NCBI RefSeq assembly: GCF_965214215.1
Contig: NZ_CBDCBD010000002.1
Span: 310,001-374,000, forward strand
Length of the DNA stretch: 64,000 nucleotides
Reading direction: 5' to 3'
Origin: Poriferisodalis sp965214215
GTDB lineage: Bacteria > Actinomycetota > Acidimicrobiia > Acidimicrobiales > Poriferisodalaceae
Shown here in pieces: positions 55,854 through 63,305 of this stretch. The translations under genes and the position numbers were made by a program. Position 1 is the first letter of the stretch. Every line of letters begins with the position of its first letter. The notes beneath the pieces are model-generated. The model ran no database searches, had not been told where the DNA came from, and saw only the letters and a program-made list of their open reading frames with translations.

Positions 55854-57158
55854 TCAGTGAGTCGCAGCGCGCTCCACTGGGACGACGTCGTAGGTCATGT
55901 CGATCTTTCGCCAGTCGAGCAGAGAAGGGGCCACCGGCACCGGCGGGAATCCGGGGCTCGACCGGCGCGGCAGTCCAAGCGACGCGAACATGCCGACCAC
56001 GCCCAGCGCTGCCGACAGCAAGAACACAATCGTGAACGAGCCCGCGGCGTCGGCCACGAAGCCGCCGAGCTGCGGCGAGATCATCTGGGCCATGCCGAAG
56101 CAGAACGTCGTGGCGGCGAACGCCGGTCCATAGTTGTCGGTGGTGGTGTTCTGGACGACGTACACGGTCAGCACCGTCGGCATGGCTGAGAACAGCAGCC
56201 CGATCATCACGCACAACACCAGCGTCGGCACAAACCAGCCCGGCAGGACCAGCGTGGTCACGATCGACCAGCCCGCGAATGAGATCACCAGCGTGGCGCG
56301 TGTGCCGATGCGCTCGGACAGAGCGATGAATAGCGGCCCACCGAAGATCATCGCCATGCCGACGAGCGTGAAGGCCAGCGAAGCTCGTGAGCTCGTCCAG
56401 CCGCTGTCGTCTTCCAGCCGAGTCGTCAAGAAGGCGATGACCAGCAGATACAGCAGCCCGAACGTCGTGAACGCGCCTACCAAGGGCACCCATCCAGGCA
56501 GGCGCCTCAGCGTGGAGAACCCGCCGATGCCAGTCCCCGACGCCAAGCGCTCTTGGCGATGCCCGATGAACAGCAGAACTGCGGCCGCGATGGCGGCACC
56601 GATGAGCAGCTGGATGAGGTACACGTTCCGCCAGGACGCATCGCCCATCGTCGAGCGGACGAAGCCCGAGAGCTGGCCGCCGAACACGACGCCGAGCCCC
56701 ATGCCTGCGCCGAGCGCAGCCACCGCGAAAGCTCGCTTGTCGGGCGCGAGCGCATCAGCCGTCACCACGGGGGCGGGGATCCACGCGAGCGCTCCGCCCA
56801 TGCCCATGGTCGCCAGAGCGACCCCCAGCACCAGCGGGCCCGGGGCGATCGCGGCCAGCGCCTGGCCGATGACTGCGAGCACCACGCCTACTCGCATCAC
56901 CCCAAGCAGCCGGAAACGGCTCGACGCCGCCGCGACGACCAGGCTGCCTGCCAAGTACGCCGCCATATTCACGGTTGCGAGCGAGCCGGCGACGGTGTTC
57001 GACAAACCGAGGTCGTCGCGGACAGCGGGGAGCAGCACCCCGTAGGTGAACCGGCCGAAGGACTGTGCGACGGCCGCGATGAGCGACATGAGAGCGACCG
57101 CTGCGACGCCGGTCAGCGTGCGCCGCCGGGTCTTCAGCTCGTTGTCGTCGTCGATCAC
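55854..57158 (-). CDS. MFS transporter
   Basis: 434 aa from a GTG at 57158 (minus). Twelve predicted transmembrane helices with the usual two six-helix halves; FGRFTYGVLLPAVRDDLGLS in the first helix/loop and the central loop near residue 215 fit the family. Similar proteins export or exchange organic acids or drugs. Substrate unknown. Confidence 0.9.
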   Translation of the reverse strand: MIDDDNELKTRRRTLTGVAAVALMSLIAAVAQSFGRFTYGVLLPAVRDDLGLSNTVAGSLATVNMAAYLAGSLVVAAASSRFRLLGVMRVGVVLAVIGQALAAIAPGPLVLGVALATMGMGGALAWIPAPVVTADALAPDKRAFAVAALGAGMGLGVVFGGQLSGFVRSTMGDASWRNVYLIQLLIGAAIAAAVLLFIGHRQERLASGTGIGGFSTLRRLPGWVPLVGAFTTFGLLYLLVIAFLTTRLEDDSGWTSSRASLAFTLVGMAMIFGGPLFIALSERIGTRATLVISFAGWSIVTTLVLPGWFVPTLVLCVMIGLLFSAMPTVLTVYVVQNTTTDNYGPAFAATTFCFGMAQMISPQLGGFVADAAGSFTIVFLLSAALGVVGMFASLGLPRRSSPGFPPVPVAPSLLDWRKIDMTYDVVPVERAATH

Positions 57159-57319
57159 AAGTGACTATGCAACATGCAATCACTCCCGGATGCACGTTCG
57201 GGGCGTGGTCTGGATACCGGCGTCGGGTGCGAGACTCGCAAGATGGCGAGGGCACACACGGCCGACCACGATGGCGAACGCCGACCGGCGTCGAGCCGGC
57301 GTCGGCTGCGAGAACGTCG

Positions 57320-57934
57320 ATGACGCAGGATCAGTTCGCTGTGCTGGTCGCCGGCGTGGCCACCGCAGTGACGTTTGTGCAAGTGGTGCCGCAGGTGGTG
57401 CGGCTCTTGCGCCTGAAGCGAACCGAAGGCACCTCGCCCTCTTGGGCAGCGATCGGCATGGTGATCAACATCGGCTGGATCGCGTACGTGATCGCCGAGG
57501 AATTCTGGGTCACGATCCCCGCAATCCTCGCGGCGGTCATCAGCTTCGGAGTGGTTCTGTACCTGCTGTGGCGCAACGGCGCCGACGTACGCCTAGCGGT
57601 GATTTCCGGCATCGCCGTGGGCGTGGCTTGCGTGGTCTTGCAGCGTGTCGCCGGCTGGAATGACCTAGGCACGGTGCTCGGATTGTCAAACGGTCTCTAC
57701 CTCGGGCCGTCGGTGTATGCCGCGTGGCGTATGTATGCGCCGGTCGGCGTGGCCCCGCTGACGTGGGTGCTCACCGCAGGCGAGGGCATCTTGTGGGGTT
57801 ACTACGGGGTGCTCGTGGAGGCGGTCCCGATCGTGGTCTACGGAGGCACGGCGTTCCTGCTCGCGGCGCTCATCCTCCTGCGACTGTGGATCACCCGGCA
57901 CAGGATTCGGGCTGAGCTTGCACCACCCGACTGA
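57320..57934 (+). CDS. PQ-loop/SWEET-like membrane protein with two repeats
   Basis: 204 aa from ATG 57320. First half: FVQVVPQVVRLLRLKRTEGT, a PQ-loop motif, then a helix with WAAIGMVINIGWIAYVI. Second half repeats the pattern, with GPSVYAAWRMYAPVGVAPLT and WVLTAGEGILWGYYG. About seven hydrophobic segments in all. Bacterial SemiSWEETs have one ~90-residue three-helix unit; this has two units in one chain. Possible sugar or amino-acid facilitator. Confidence 0.75.
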   Translation: MTQDQFAVLVAGVATAVTFVQVVPQVVRLLRLKRTEGTSPSWAAIGMVINIGWIAYVIAEEFWVTIPAILAAVISFGVVLYLLWRNGADVRLAVISGIAVGVACVVLQRVAGWNDLGTVLGLSNGLYLGPSVYAAWRMYAPVGVAPLTWVLTAGEGILWGYYGVLVEAVPIVVYGGTAFLLAALILLRLWITRHRIRAELAPPD

Positions 57935-57975
57935 CCGACCGGGCGCTCGACGCTCGACTACGGCGCAGGCCTCGT

Positions 57976-58509
57976 CTACGACGTGGGAAGCGGGCAGGCG
58001 GCGGCCTGATACGTGCGCAGCCGCTTGCGCAGCGTCCACACGAGGAGCGCAAGGGCGGCCAGCCCCACGACGGGCTGCACTGGCGCCCACCACGACAGCG
58101 CCCCCGAGATTCCCACGAGCGCAACGACGGCTTGGTTGCACACCGGACAGCCCACGGCGAGGAACGACACGAACCCGCCCCAGATGGTGGAGGTGCCCTG
58201 GCGTTCCACCGCCGCTTCGGTCACTGCGTCATTGCCCGCGGCTGGGCGGATCGCAAAGATCAAGCCGATGAAAGCCGACGTCACCACGAGGATCACGTAG
58301 TCGAGCCACCCCGTCTCGACAGGCCTGCCGAAGATCGGCGTGTCGATCACATCTGAGGGGACGCCGATCAACACAGCGGCAACGGCGCCGTACACCACGG
58401 CTCTCGGCCACACCGTACGAGGCAGCTCCCCCAGATCCCTCAGCACCAAAGCGACGCTACCCCGCCCCCTGACCTGCCCATCCGCGCCCAACTCGGACGC
58501 GGTAGTCAC
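57976..58509 (-). CDS. Membrane protein with CPVCN motif
   Basis: 177 aa with about four hydrophobic helices (VVYGAVAAVLIGV, YVILVVTSAFIGLIFAI, then the pair around FVSFLAVGCPVCNQAVVALV and VVGLAALALLVWTL). The CxxC within a membrane segment suggests metal or redox chemistry. A conserved actinobacterial family of unknown function, as far as I can tell. Confidence 0.7.
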   Translation of the reverse strand: MTTASELGADGQVRGRGSVALVLRDLGELPRTVWPRAVVYGAVAAVLIGVPSDVIDTPIFGRPVETGWLDYVILVVTSAFIGLIFAIRPAAGNDAVTEAAVERQGTSTIWGGFVSFLAVGCPVCNQAVVALVGISGALSWWAPVQPVVGLAALALLVWTLRKRLRTYQAAACPLPTS

Positions 58510-58865
58510 CAGCGCCGCAGTGGGGAAGACAGGCCGAGGGCCAGCAAGAGGCCCTGTTCGATGCGTTCCATAGTGTCGGCATCGACGTCACCGATCGGCT
58601 CAGACAGCGCCGTCTTGTCGATAGTGGTCACTTGGGAGACGTTGACAACGGAGTCGTGAGCCAGACCCGACCCGTCGGCAGGTAATTCCACGTTGCCAGG
58701 TGCGGCAGCAAGCCGAAGATTGCTCGTGATGGCGACGCAAATGACGGTTGCGATTTGACTGCGATTGAAGTTGTCATCGGAGACGACGACCACCGGTCGA
58801 GAGAAACCGGGTTCGGACCCAAGGGGCTCACCGAGATCTGCCCAGCGAATGTCGCCGCGACGCAT
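58506..58865 (-). CDS. MazF/PemK-type endoribonuclease toxin
   Basis: 119 aa from the ATG at 58865 (minus), overlapping the antitoxin stop as TGATG. RRGDIRWADLGEPLGSEPGF followed by SRPVVVVSDDNFNRS is the MazF start; TVICVAITSN and HDSVVNVSQVTTIDK are the later MazF strands. Cleaves mRNA at specific sequences. It overlaps the next gene's start by 4 bp. Confidence 0.9.
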   Translation of the reverse strand: MRRGDIRWADLGEPLGSEPGFSRPVVVVSDDNFNRSQIATVICVAITSNLRLAAAPGNVELPADGSGLAHDSVVNVSQVTTIDKTALSEPIGDVDADTMERIEQGLLLALGLSSPLRRW

Positions 58866-59098
58866 CAAGCATCCCCCGACAATGCACGCGCCTGCAACGC
58901 GCGCAGCACTGGGTCAAGCTCGGAGGACTCTGCGCTGTACACATCGTTCAGCCGTTCGGTGATTTCGTCACGCTGAATGTCGGCCAGCAACAGTCTGAGC
59001 GCACGCGTGTACAGGCTCGAGCGTGAGCACTGCTCACGTGCAGCCAGCTCCTCAGCGGCTTGGAACACATCGTCCACAATGGAGACAGCGACCTTCAT
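58865..59098 (-). CDS. RHH-type antitoxin of the MazF toxin
   Basis: 77 aa from the ATG at 59098 (minus). MKVAVSIVDDVFQAAEELAA followed by CSRSSLYTRALRLLLAD is a ribbon-helix-helix fold; the acidic C-terminal half would wrap the toxin. TATACT ends 6 nt upstream, and two palindromes lie in the promoter (59104-59123). Confidence 0.85.
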   Translation of the reverse strand: MKVAVSIVDDVFQAAEELAAREQCSRSSLYTRALRLLLADIQRDEITERLNDVYSAESSELDPVLRALQARALSGDA

Positions 59099-59103
59099 AC
59101 GCG

Positions 59104-59123
59104 GAGTATAACTCGGTAATACC
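59104..59123. promoter_or_regulatory. Twin palindromic operator of the MazEF-like operon
   Basis: GAGTATAACTC (59104-59114) and GGTAATACC (59115-59123) are adjacent palindromes covering the -10 region upstream of the antitoxin. Confidence 0.6.
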
Positions 59124-59260
59124 ATTCCTACGTCCCTGGCCACAGGCAGTTGGCGCCGATGTTTCCGGTCACGAGCACCCGACCAGATTCCGCTGCCATC
59201 GCACATCCCGCAGTCGTGCCTTGCGAGACTCGGGCACCGCGCCACACGGCTCGATCATGC

Positions 59261-59515
59261 TCAGCGTTCGAGTTCACGGATGGTCTCGAGCAGGGTTGCG
59301 GTGTCTCGCAGCCAGGTCACTACCCGGTCGATGCAATCTGGGCGGGTCACGTCGAGCAGCACTGTGGCGACTGCGACCGTGTCGCCGGCCTCATCATCGG
59401 CGACCATCGTGGTGGTCGGCCGCAGACGGGCATCGGACGCCACCAGCACCCCGGCCGCACGGAGTTGGCGTCGCTGGATCTCACCGCCGTCGTCATTCAT
59501 GAGATCATCGTTCAT
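59261..59515 (-). CDS. Small hypothetical protein
   Basis: 84 aa from the ATG at 59515 (minus); TACATT ends 8 nt upstream. Acidic, soluble, with IDRVVTWLRDTATLLETIRELE as a helical C terminus. No family recognised. The 59516-59560 stretch upstream is unusually AT-rich and contains TTTCATGAAA. Confidence 0.5.
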   Translation of the reverse strand: MNDDLMNDDGGEIQRRQLRAAGVLVASDARLRPTTTMVADDEAGDTVAVATVLLDVTRPDCIDRVVTWLRDTATLLETIRELER

Positions 59516-59760
59516 GATATGTCAATGTATTTCTATTTCTTTCATGAAACCAATCATTTTCCGCTACCAGCCGCTGGGGCGGATCGGCGCCGGTGACCGC
59601 TCCGACCTGCTCACGACTCGGCAGCAAACCTGACTTGGCGGCTTGCTTGCCCCAGACCAACACCGACTGCTTGGAACTCTTCGTCTAGGTCTGTGTGGGA
59701 CCCGTAGAGTCTCGAACCAACCAAGCCGACGCCATCGACTCGTGGAGGGTGTTCGTTCCT

Positions 59761-60573
59761 ATGGCTGCTGACAATCCGGCTGTCGACGACACCAACACCG
59801 GCTCGGTCGCGGTCGGGCATCGATTCGCTGACGCATTGCGGGAAGAGGGGCTCTCAGTCATCGCCGAGATCAAGCGGCGGTCGCCTTCGCGGGGGGCGTT
59901 GCGAGCCGATGCTGACGCGGCGGATCTCGCATCGGAGTACAAGTCGGGCGGGGCGGCGTGCCTGTCGGTGTTGACCGAGCGCGAGCGATTCGGCGGCTCG
60001 CCTGAAGACCTGCAGGCTGCGAAGGCGGTGACCGGTCTGCCCGTGCTTCGCAAGGACTTTCTGCGCACGCTCGACGACGTGCGCGACAGTCACGAGATGG
60101 GTGCCGATGCGATGCTCGTCATCCTGGCCGACATCGACCCGGCACGGCTGCCGCCCATGCAGGAACTGGCGCTGTCGCTCGGCGTGGATGTGCTGACCGA
60201 GGTCCGAGACGAAGCTGAGTTCGAGGCGGCCATCGACCTCGGCGCCTACATGATCGCGATCAACCAGCGTGACAACCCCGAGTCGACCAAGTTCACCGTC
60301 GACTACGAAAAGGCGGTGCGGGTCAGCCGCTACTTCGACAGGTTCACCAGGATCGACCGAGAGATCTTGGTCGTGGCAGCTTCTGGCATCGGCGTCCAAG
60401 GCGGGACACCGATGAGCGCAATTGCCCAGGCCGGCTACGACGCCGCCCTAGTCGGGGAAGCTCTGGTAGTGGCAGACGACCCCCCGGCGCTCCTGAGGGA
60501 ACTGCTCACCAATGCCGAGTGCGACCAGCCCACGCCCGCATCAACCGGGGGTGAGGGCGTCGGTCACGACTGA
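59761..60573 (+). CDS. Indole-3-glycerol-phosphate synthase-like protein (TrpC-like)
   Basis: 270 aa from ATG 59761, with GGAGGGT ~12 nt upstream; GTG 59749 and 59695 are alternatives. TIM-barrel IGPS features: SVIAEIKRRSPSRGAL (Glu and Lys), VLRKDFLRTLDD (Lys), GADAMLVILADI, TEVRDEAEFEAAIDLGA (Glu) and AINQRDN (Asn). The motif normally reading SESGI here reads VVAASGIG, so the Glu equivalent to E210 of the archaeal enzyme is Ala. No other trp genes are close. It may be a functional divergent TrpC or a paralogue with a new role. Its end overlaps the convergent thioredoxin-like gene by 33 bp. Confidence 0.8.
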   Translation: MAADNPAVDDTNTGSVAVGHRFADALREEGLSVIAEIKRRSPSRGALRADADAADLASEYKSGGAACLSVLTERERFGGSPEDLQAAKAVTGLPVLRKDFLRTLDDVRDSHEMGADAMLVILADIDPARLPPMQELALSLGVDVLTEVRDEAEFEAAIDLGAYMIAINQRDNPESTKFTVDYEKAVRVSRYFDRFTRIDREILVVAASGIGVQGGTPMSAIAQAGYDAALVGEALVVADDPPALLRELLTNAECDQPTPASTGGEGVGHD

Positions 60574-61707
60574 AGCGGGAATTTCGCCACCGCCGGCTTG
60601 TTCGGTGCCGTCGGTGCGGATCAGCAGCCAGCGAGGCTGGTAGCTGACGCCATACCTCGTCCACAGATCGCCCTGCTCATCGGGCAGGTGCGGCATGTTG
60701 CCGACCCCGTAGGTGCTCACGAATCCGTTCATTGCGGACTGGGAGTCACGCCCGGGAATGCCGATGAGCACCAGGTTGTCTCCATGCTGTGTCTTCAGCG
60801 CTGCGACCGCAGGCGCTTCCCGCTGGCACGTCGGTCACCACGGCGCCCAGAACCACAGCAGCACATCCCTGCCGGCCAACGCGCCGACATCGAGGGTCGC
60901 TCCGTTCAGCTGGGGGACGGCCAGCGCCAGCACCCGGGGGCGATCTTCGGTCGGCTCGACTTGCGTGGCGGTGCCTTCTTCATCCTTGGTGGCTTCGTCG
61001 TCGCCGGACTCGTCATTCTCCTGGTCGGCTTCCTCTACTTGGCCACTCTCGCCGTCATCGCCTGATTCGCCGTCGTCGTCGTCGCTGTCGTCATCGTCGT
61101 CACCATCGCCCGATTCGTGGCCGTCGCCGGCATCGTCGTCGCTGTCGTCGTCGCTGTCGTCGTCCCGGCTTTCGTCCCCGCCACCCGACTGGCCCTCGCT
61201 GTCGCTGTCGTCGTCGCTGTCGTCGTCCCGGCTTTCGTCCCCGCGACCCGACTGGCCCTCGCTGTCGCTGTCGTCGTCGTCCCGACCTTCGTCCTTGCCG
61301 CCCGACTCGCTGTCGCTGTCGTCGCCGTCGTCACTGTCATCGCCGGATTCACGGTCGTCGCCACCATCGCCGTCGCGGCTCTCATCTACACCGTCGTCAT
61401 CGTGATCGTCGGGGTGACGATCGTCCCCATCGACTTCGCCCAGCTCACGGTTGTCGACTGCACCGTCGCGGTTGTCGTCGTCACGATCGTCTTGCGAGCT
61501 ACGAGCCGCATCGTTGGTCGTGGCATCCGTCGTCGGCATGATCGCGACGGTGGTTGTCGCCGCGTCCTGGACCAGCGTCTGCGGCGTCTCGTCGCTGTCA
61601 CTGCTGCAACTGGCCACAAGACCTGCACTGGCGAGACAGCAGGCGAAGAGCACCGTCGAACGCTGCAGGAATCGGCCCACGGTGGCGAGCGTAATCCGCC
61701 TCGGCAT
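60541..61707 (-). CDS. Thioredoxin-like (MPT53/DsbE-type) lipoprotein with in-frame UGA; candidate selenoprotein
   Basis: 388 aa if the TGA at 60835-60837 (minus) is read as selenocysteine. Signal with lipobox LVASC (Cys34). Residues ~60-245 form an extreme Asp/Ser/Gly-rich acidic linker. The thioredoxin domain begins ~250 with LAVPQLNGATLDVGALAG, then VLLWFWAPW-U-PTCQREAPA, with U at residue 291 and Cys294, so the CxxC becomes UxxC. The frame continues LIGIPGRDSQSAMNGFVSTY, GDLWTRYGVSYQPRWLLI (cis-Pro region) to a normal stop. WFWAPWCPTC is the MPT53/DsbE pattern. A SECIS-like hairpin lies at 60797-60817. If read as stop, a 290-residue protein without its active site results. Divergent from thpR. 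Confidence 0.78.
60797..60817 (-). promoter_or_regulatory. Bacterial SECIS-like hairpin after the in-frame UGA
   Basis: Counting U of UGA as 1, bases 21-24 pair with 38-41, base 25 (C) bulges, bases 26-29 pair with 34-37, and the loop is GGUC at 30-33. A short stem with one bulge and a GGU loop about 27 nt after UGA matches the known E. coli fdhF-type element in both form and distance. Confidence 0.7.
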
Positions 61708-61744
61708 GGACTTCGATGCCCCGACTGGCCATTAGCTTCACGCC

Positions 61745-62227
61745 GTGCCGCGTCTGTTCGTCGCTGTGTGGCCACCCGATTCTGTCGTGGAGGACTTGGC
61801 GCAACTGCCGCGACAAGCCGCACCAGGTGTCAGCTGGACGAAAGCCCGCCGGCTGCACATCACACTGCGATTCCTCGGCGAATGCGATCAGGACGAGGTC
61901 CTCAGCGCGCTGACGTCCGGCTCGTTTCCCAACGCTCGCGTGACGCTGGGCCCATCCCCGCAGCGACTCGGTCGAGACGTGCTCATGCTGCCCGCCGAAG
62001 GAGTCGACGAACTGGCGGCTTCCGTCGGCGAAGCCACGCGCTTCGTCGGCGATCCGCTCCCCGACCGTCCCTTCGTCGGCCACATGACGGTGGCCCGATT
62101 CCGTAGGCGGCAGCCGTCGGCGGACTGGCCGCAGCTGAACGACGCGTTCGACGTATCGCACATCAGCTTGGTGGAGTCAACACCGTGGGGCGAGTACGCC
62201 GACGTCGCGACGTTCCCGCTCCGCTAA
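61745..62227 (+). CDS. thpR: RNA 2',3'-cyclic phosphodiesterase (2H family)
   Basis: 160 aa from GTG 61745; TAGCTT ends 6 nt upstream. Two HxT motifs, LHITLRFLGE and GHMTVARFRR, form the catalytic pair. The start PRLFVAVWPPD fits ThpR/LigT. The family opens 2',3'-cyclic phosphates on RNA. It shares a 37-bp intergenic region with the divergent selenoprotein candidate. Confidence 0.92.
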   Translation: MPRLFVAVWPPDSVVEDLAQLPRQAAPGVSWTKARRLHITLRFLGECDQDEVLSALTSGSFPNARVTLGPSPQRLGRDVLMLPAEGVDELAASVGEATRFVGDPLPDRPFVGHMTVARFRRRQPSADWPQLNDAFDVSHISLVESTPWGEYADVATFPLR

Positions 62228-62399
62228 GAGCACGAGCGCAGAGGCCCTGCCTCCTCCGCAGCGGCCACAGCTGTCAGTCGGGATGTGACAGCCTGAGGCG
62301 GCCGCAGTCGCCGATCAAGCAGGCCTGCACACAGACAGCCCGCAAATTGCGAGACTGGCAACCGCCAAGCGAACGACGGCAAGGGACACCAGAGCAGCC

Positions 62400-62504
62400 A
62401 TGGGACTTCACCACGTCGCATACGCAACCAAGGACTTGGAGGCGACGCACCGCTTCTATGAGGAGTTGATGGGTTTCCCACTGGTCCACGCCCAAACCGC
62501 CTAG
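62400..62504 (+). pseudogene. Truncated VOC-family gene (first 34 codons)
   Basis: MGLHHVAYATKDLEATHRFYEELMG-type start of a VOC protein, then FPLVHAQTA and a TAG at 62502-62504. A full VOC domain needs ~110-150 residues. The next gene starts 3 bp later, so the remainder was deleted, or a stop was fixed at the junction. Confidence 0.6.
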
Positions 62505-62507
62505 AGG

Positions 62508-63284
62508 ATGAGCAAAATGTCGAAGCAGCGCTACACCACCACGGTCGCGGAGGTCGATCTGACCACGGCCGACGGCACCATGAACTGCCACGTGATCACG
62601 CCCGGGCGTGATGGGCAGCTGCGGGCTGTGATCGTGTACATGCCCGCGTCGGGCATCCGGCCCGAGCTGGTTGACATCGCGGGACGCATCGCCGCCATGG
62701 GCTATGCCGTCGTTCTGCCGAATTCCTTCTACCGGCTGGCGCGACACGTCGACATCGACGCCAACCGGCTCGGCGACGACGACTATCTGCCCGTGCGCGA
62801 ATTCATGATGGGCCTGGCGGGCAACATCACCAATCCCCGCATCATCGCCGACACCGGCGTCATGCTCGATTGGCTGGAATCTCGCGAGGGCATCGACGCC
62901 GACCAGGTCGGCGGTGTCGGCTACTGCATGGGCGGGCGACTCGTGATGGCGGCCGCGAGCGCCTACCCGGATCGTTTCGCCGCCGCTGCGTCGCTGTACG
63001 GCGCAGGCATCGTGACCGATGAAGATGACTCGCCGCACCACAGACTCGCAGACGTGTCGGGCGAGCTGTACTTCGGCATTGCCGAAAACGACATCTACGT
63101 CAGCGACGAGGAAACAGCAGCGCTGAAGGCTCACCTGCCCACGACCGGCGTACGACACACCGTGGAGACCTATCCCGGCACGGAGCATGGCTTCGTCTTT
63201 CCCGAGCGCTACTGCTTCTCGCCCGAGGGCGCCGAACTGCACTACGAACGGCTCGCTGATCTCTTCGCCCGCAACCTGGGCTGA
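62508..63284 (+). CDS. Dienelactone hydrolase family protein
   Basis: 258 aa from ATG 62508. Nucleophile elbow GVGYCMGGRLVMAAA has Cys instead of Ser, as in dienelactone hydrolases; GTEHGFVFPERYCFSPEGAE gives the His. GSGIRPELVDIAGR-like early segment (PASGIRPELVDIAGRIAAMG) is typical. Substrate unknown. It directly follows the truncated VOC gene. Confidence 0.9.
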   Translation: MSKMSKQRYTTTVAEVDLTTADGTMNCHVITPGRDGQLRAVIVYMPASGIRPELVDIAGRIAAMGYAVVLPNSFYRLARHVDIDANRLGDDDYLPVREFMMGLAGNITNPRIIADTGVMLDWLESREGIDADQVGGVGYCMGGRLVMAAASAYPDRFAAAASLYGAGIVTDEDDSPHHRLADVSGELYFGIAENDIYVSDEETAALKAHLPTTGVRHTVETYPGTEHGFVFPERYCFSPEGAELHYERLADLFARNLG

Positions 63285-63305
63285 GCGCGGAAACCCTCGC
63301 CGGTC

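Noticed and set aside
60541..60771. 76-residue minus-strand ORF as a separate small gene
   Set aside because: It is in the same frame as 61707-60838, separated only by the TGA, and supplies the second half of one thioredoxin domain.
61117..62106. Long plus-strand ORF rich in Val/Ala opposite the acidic linker
   Set aside because: It is the complement of the GAC/GAT-rich linker of the thioredoxin-like gene; no domain or site, and it runs over thpR in another frame.
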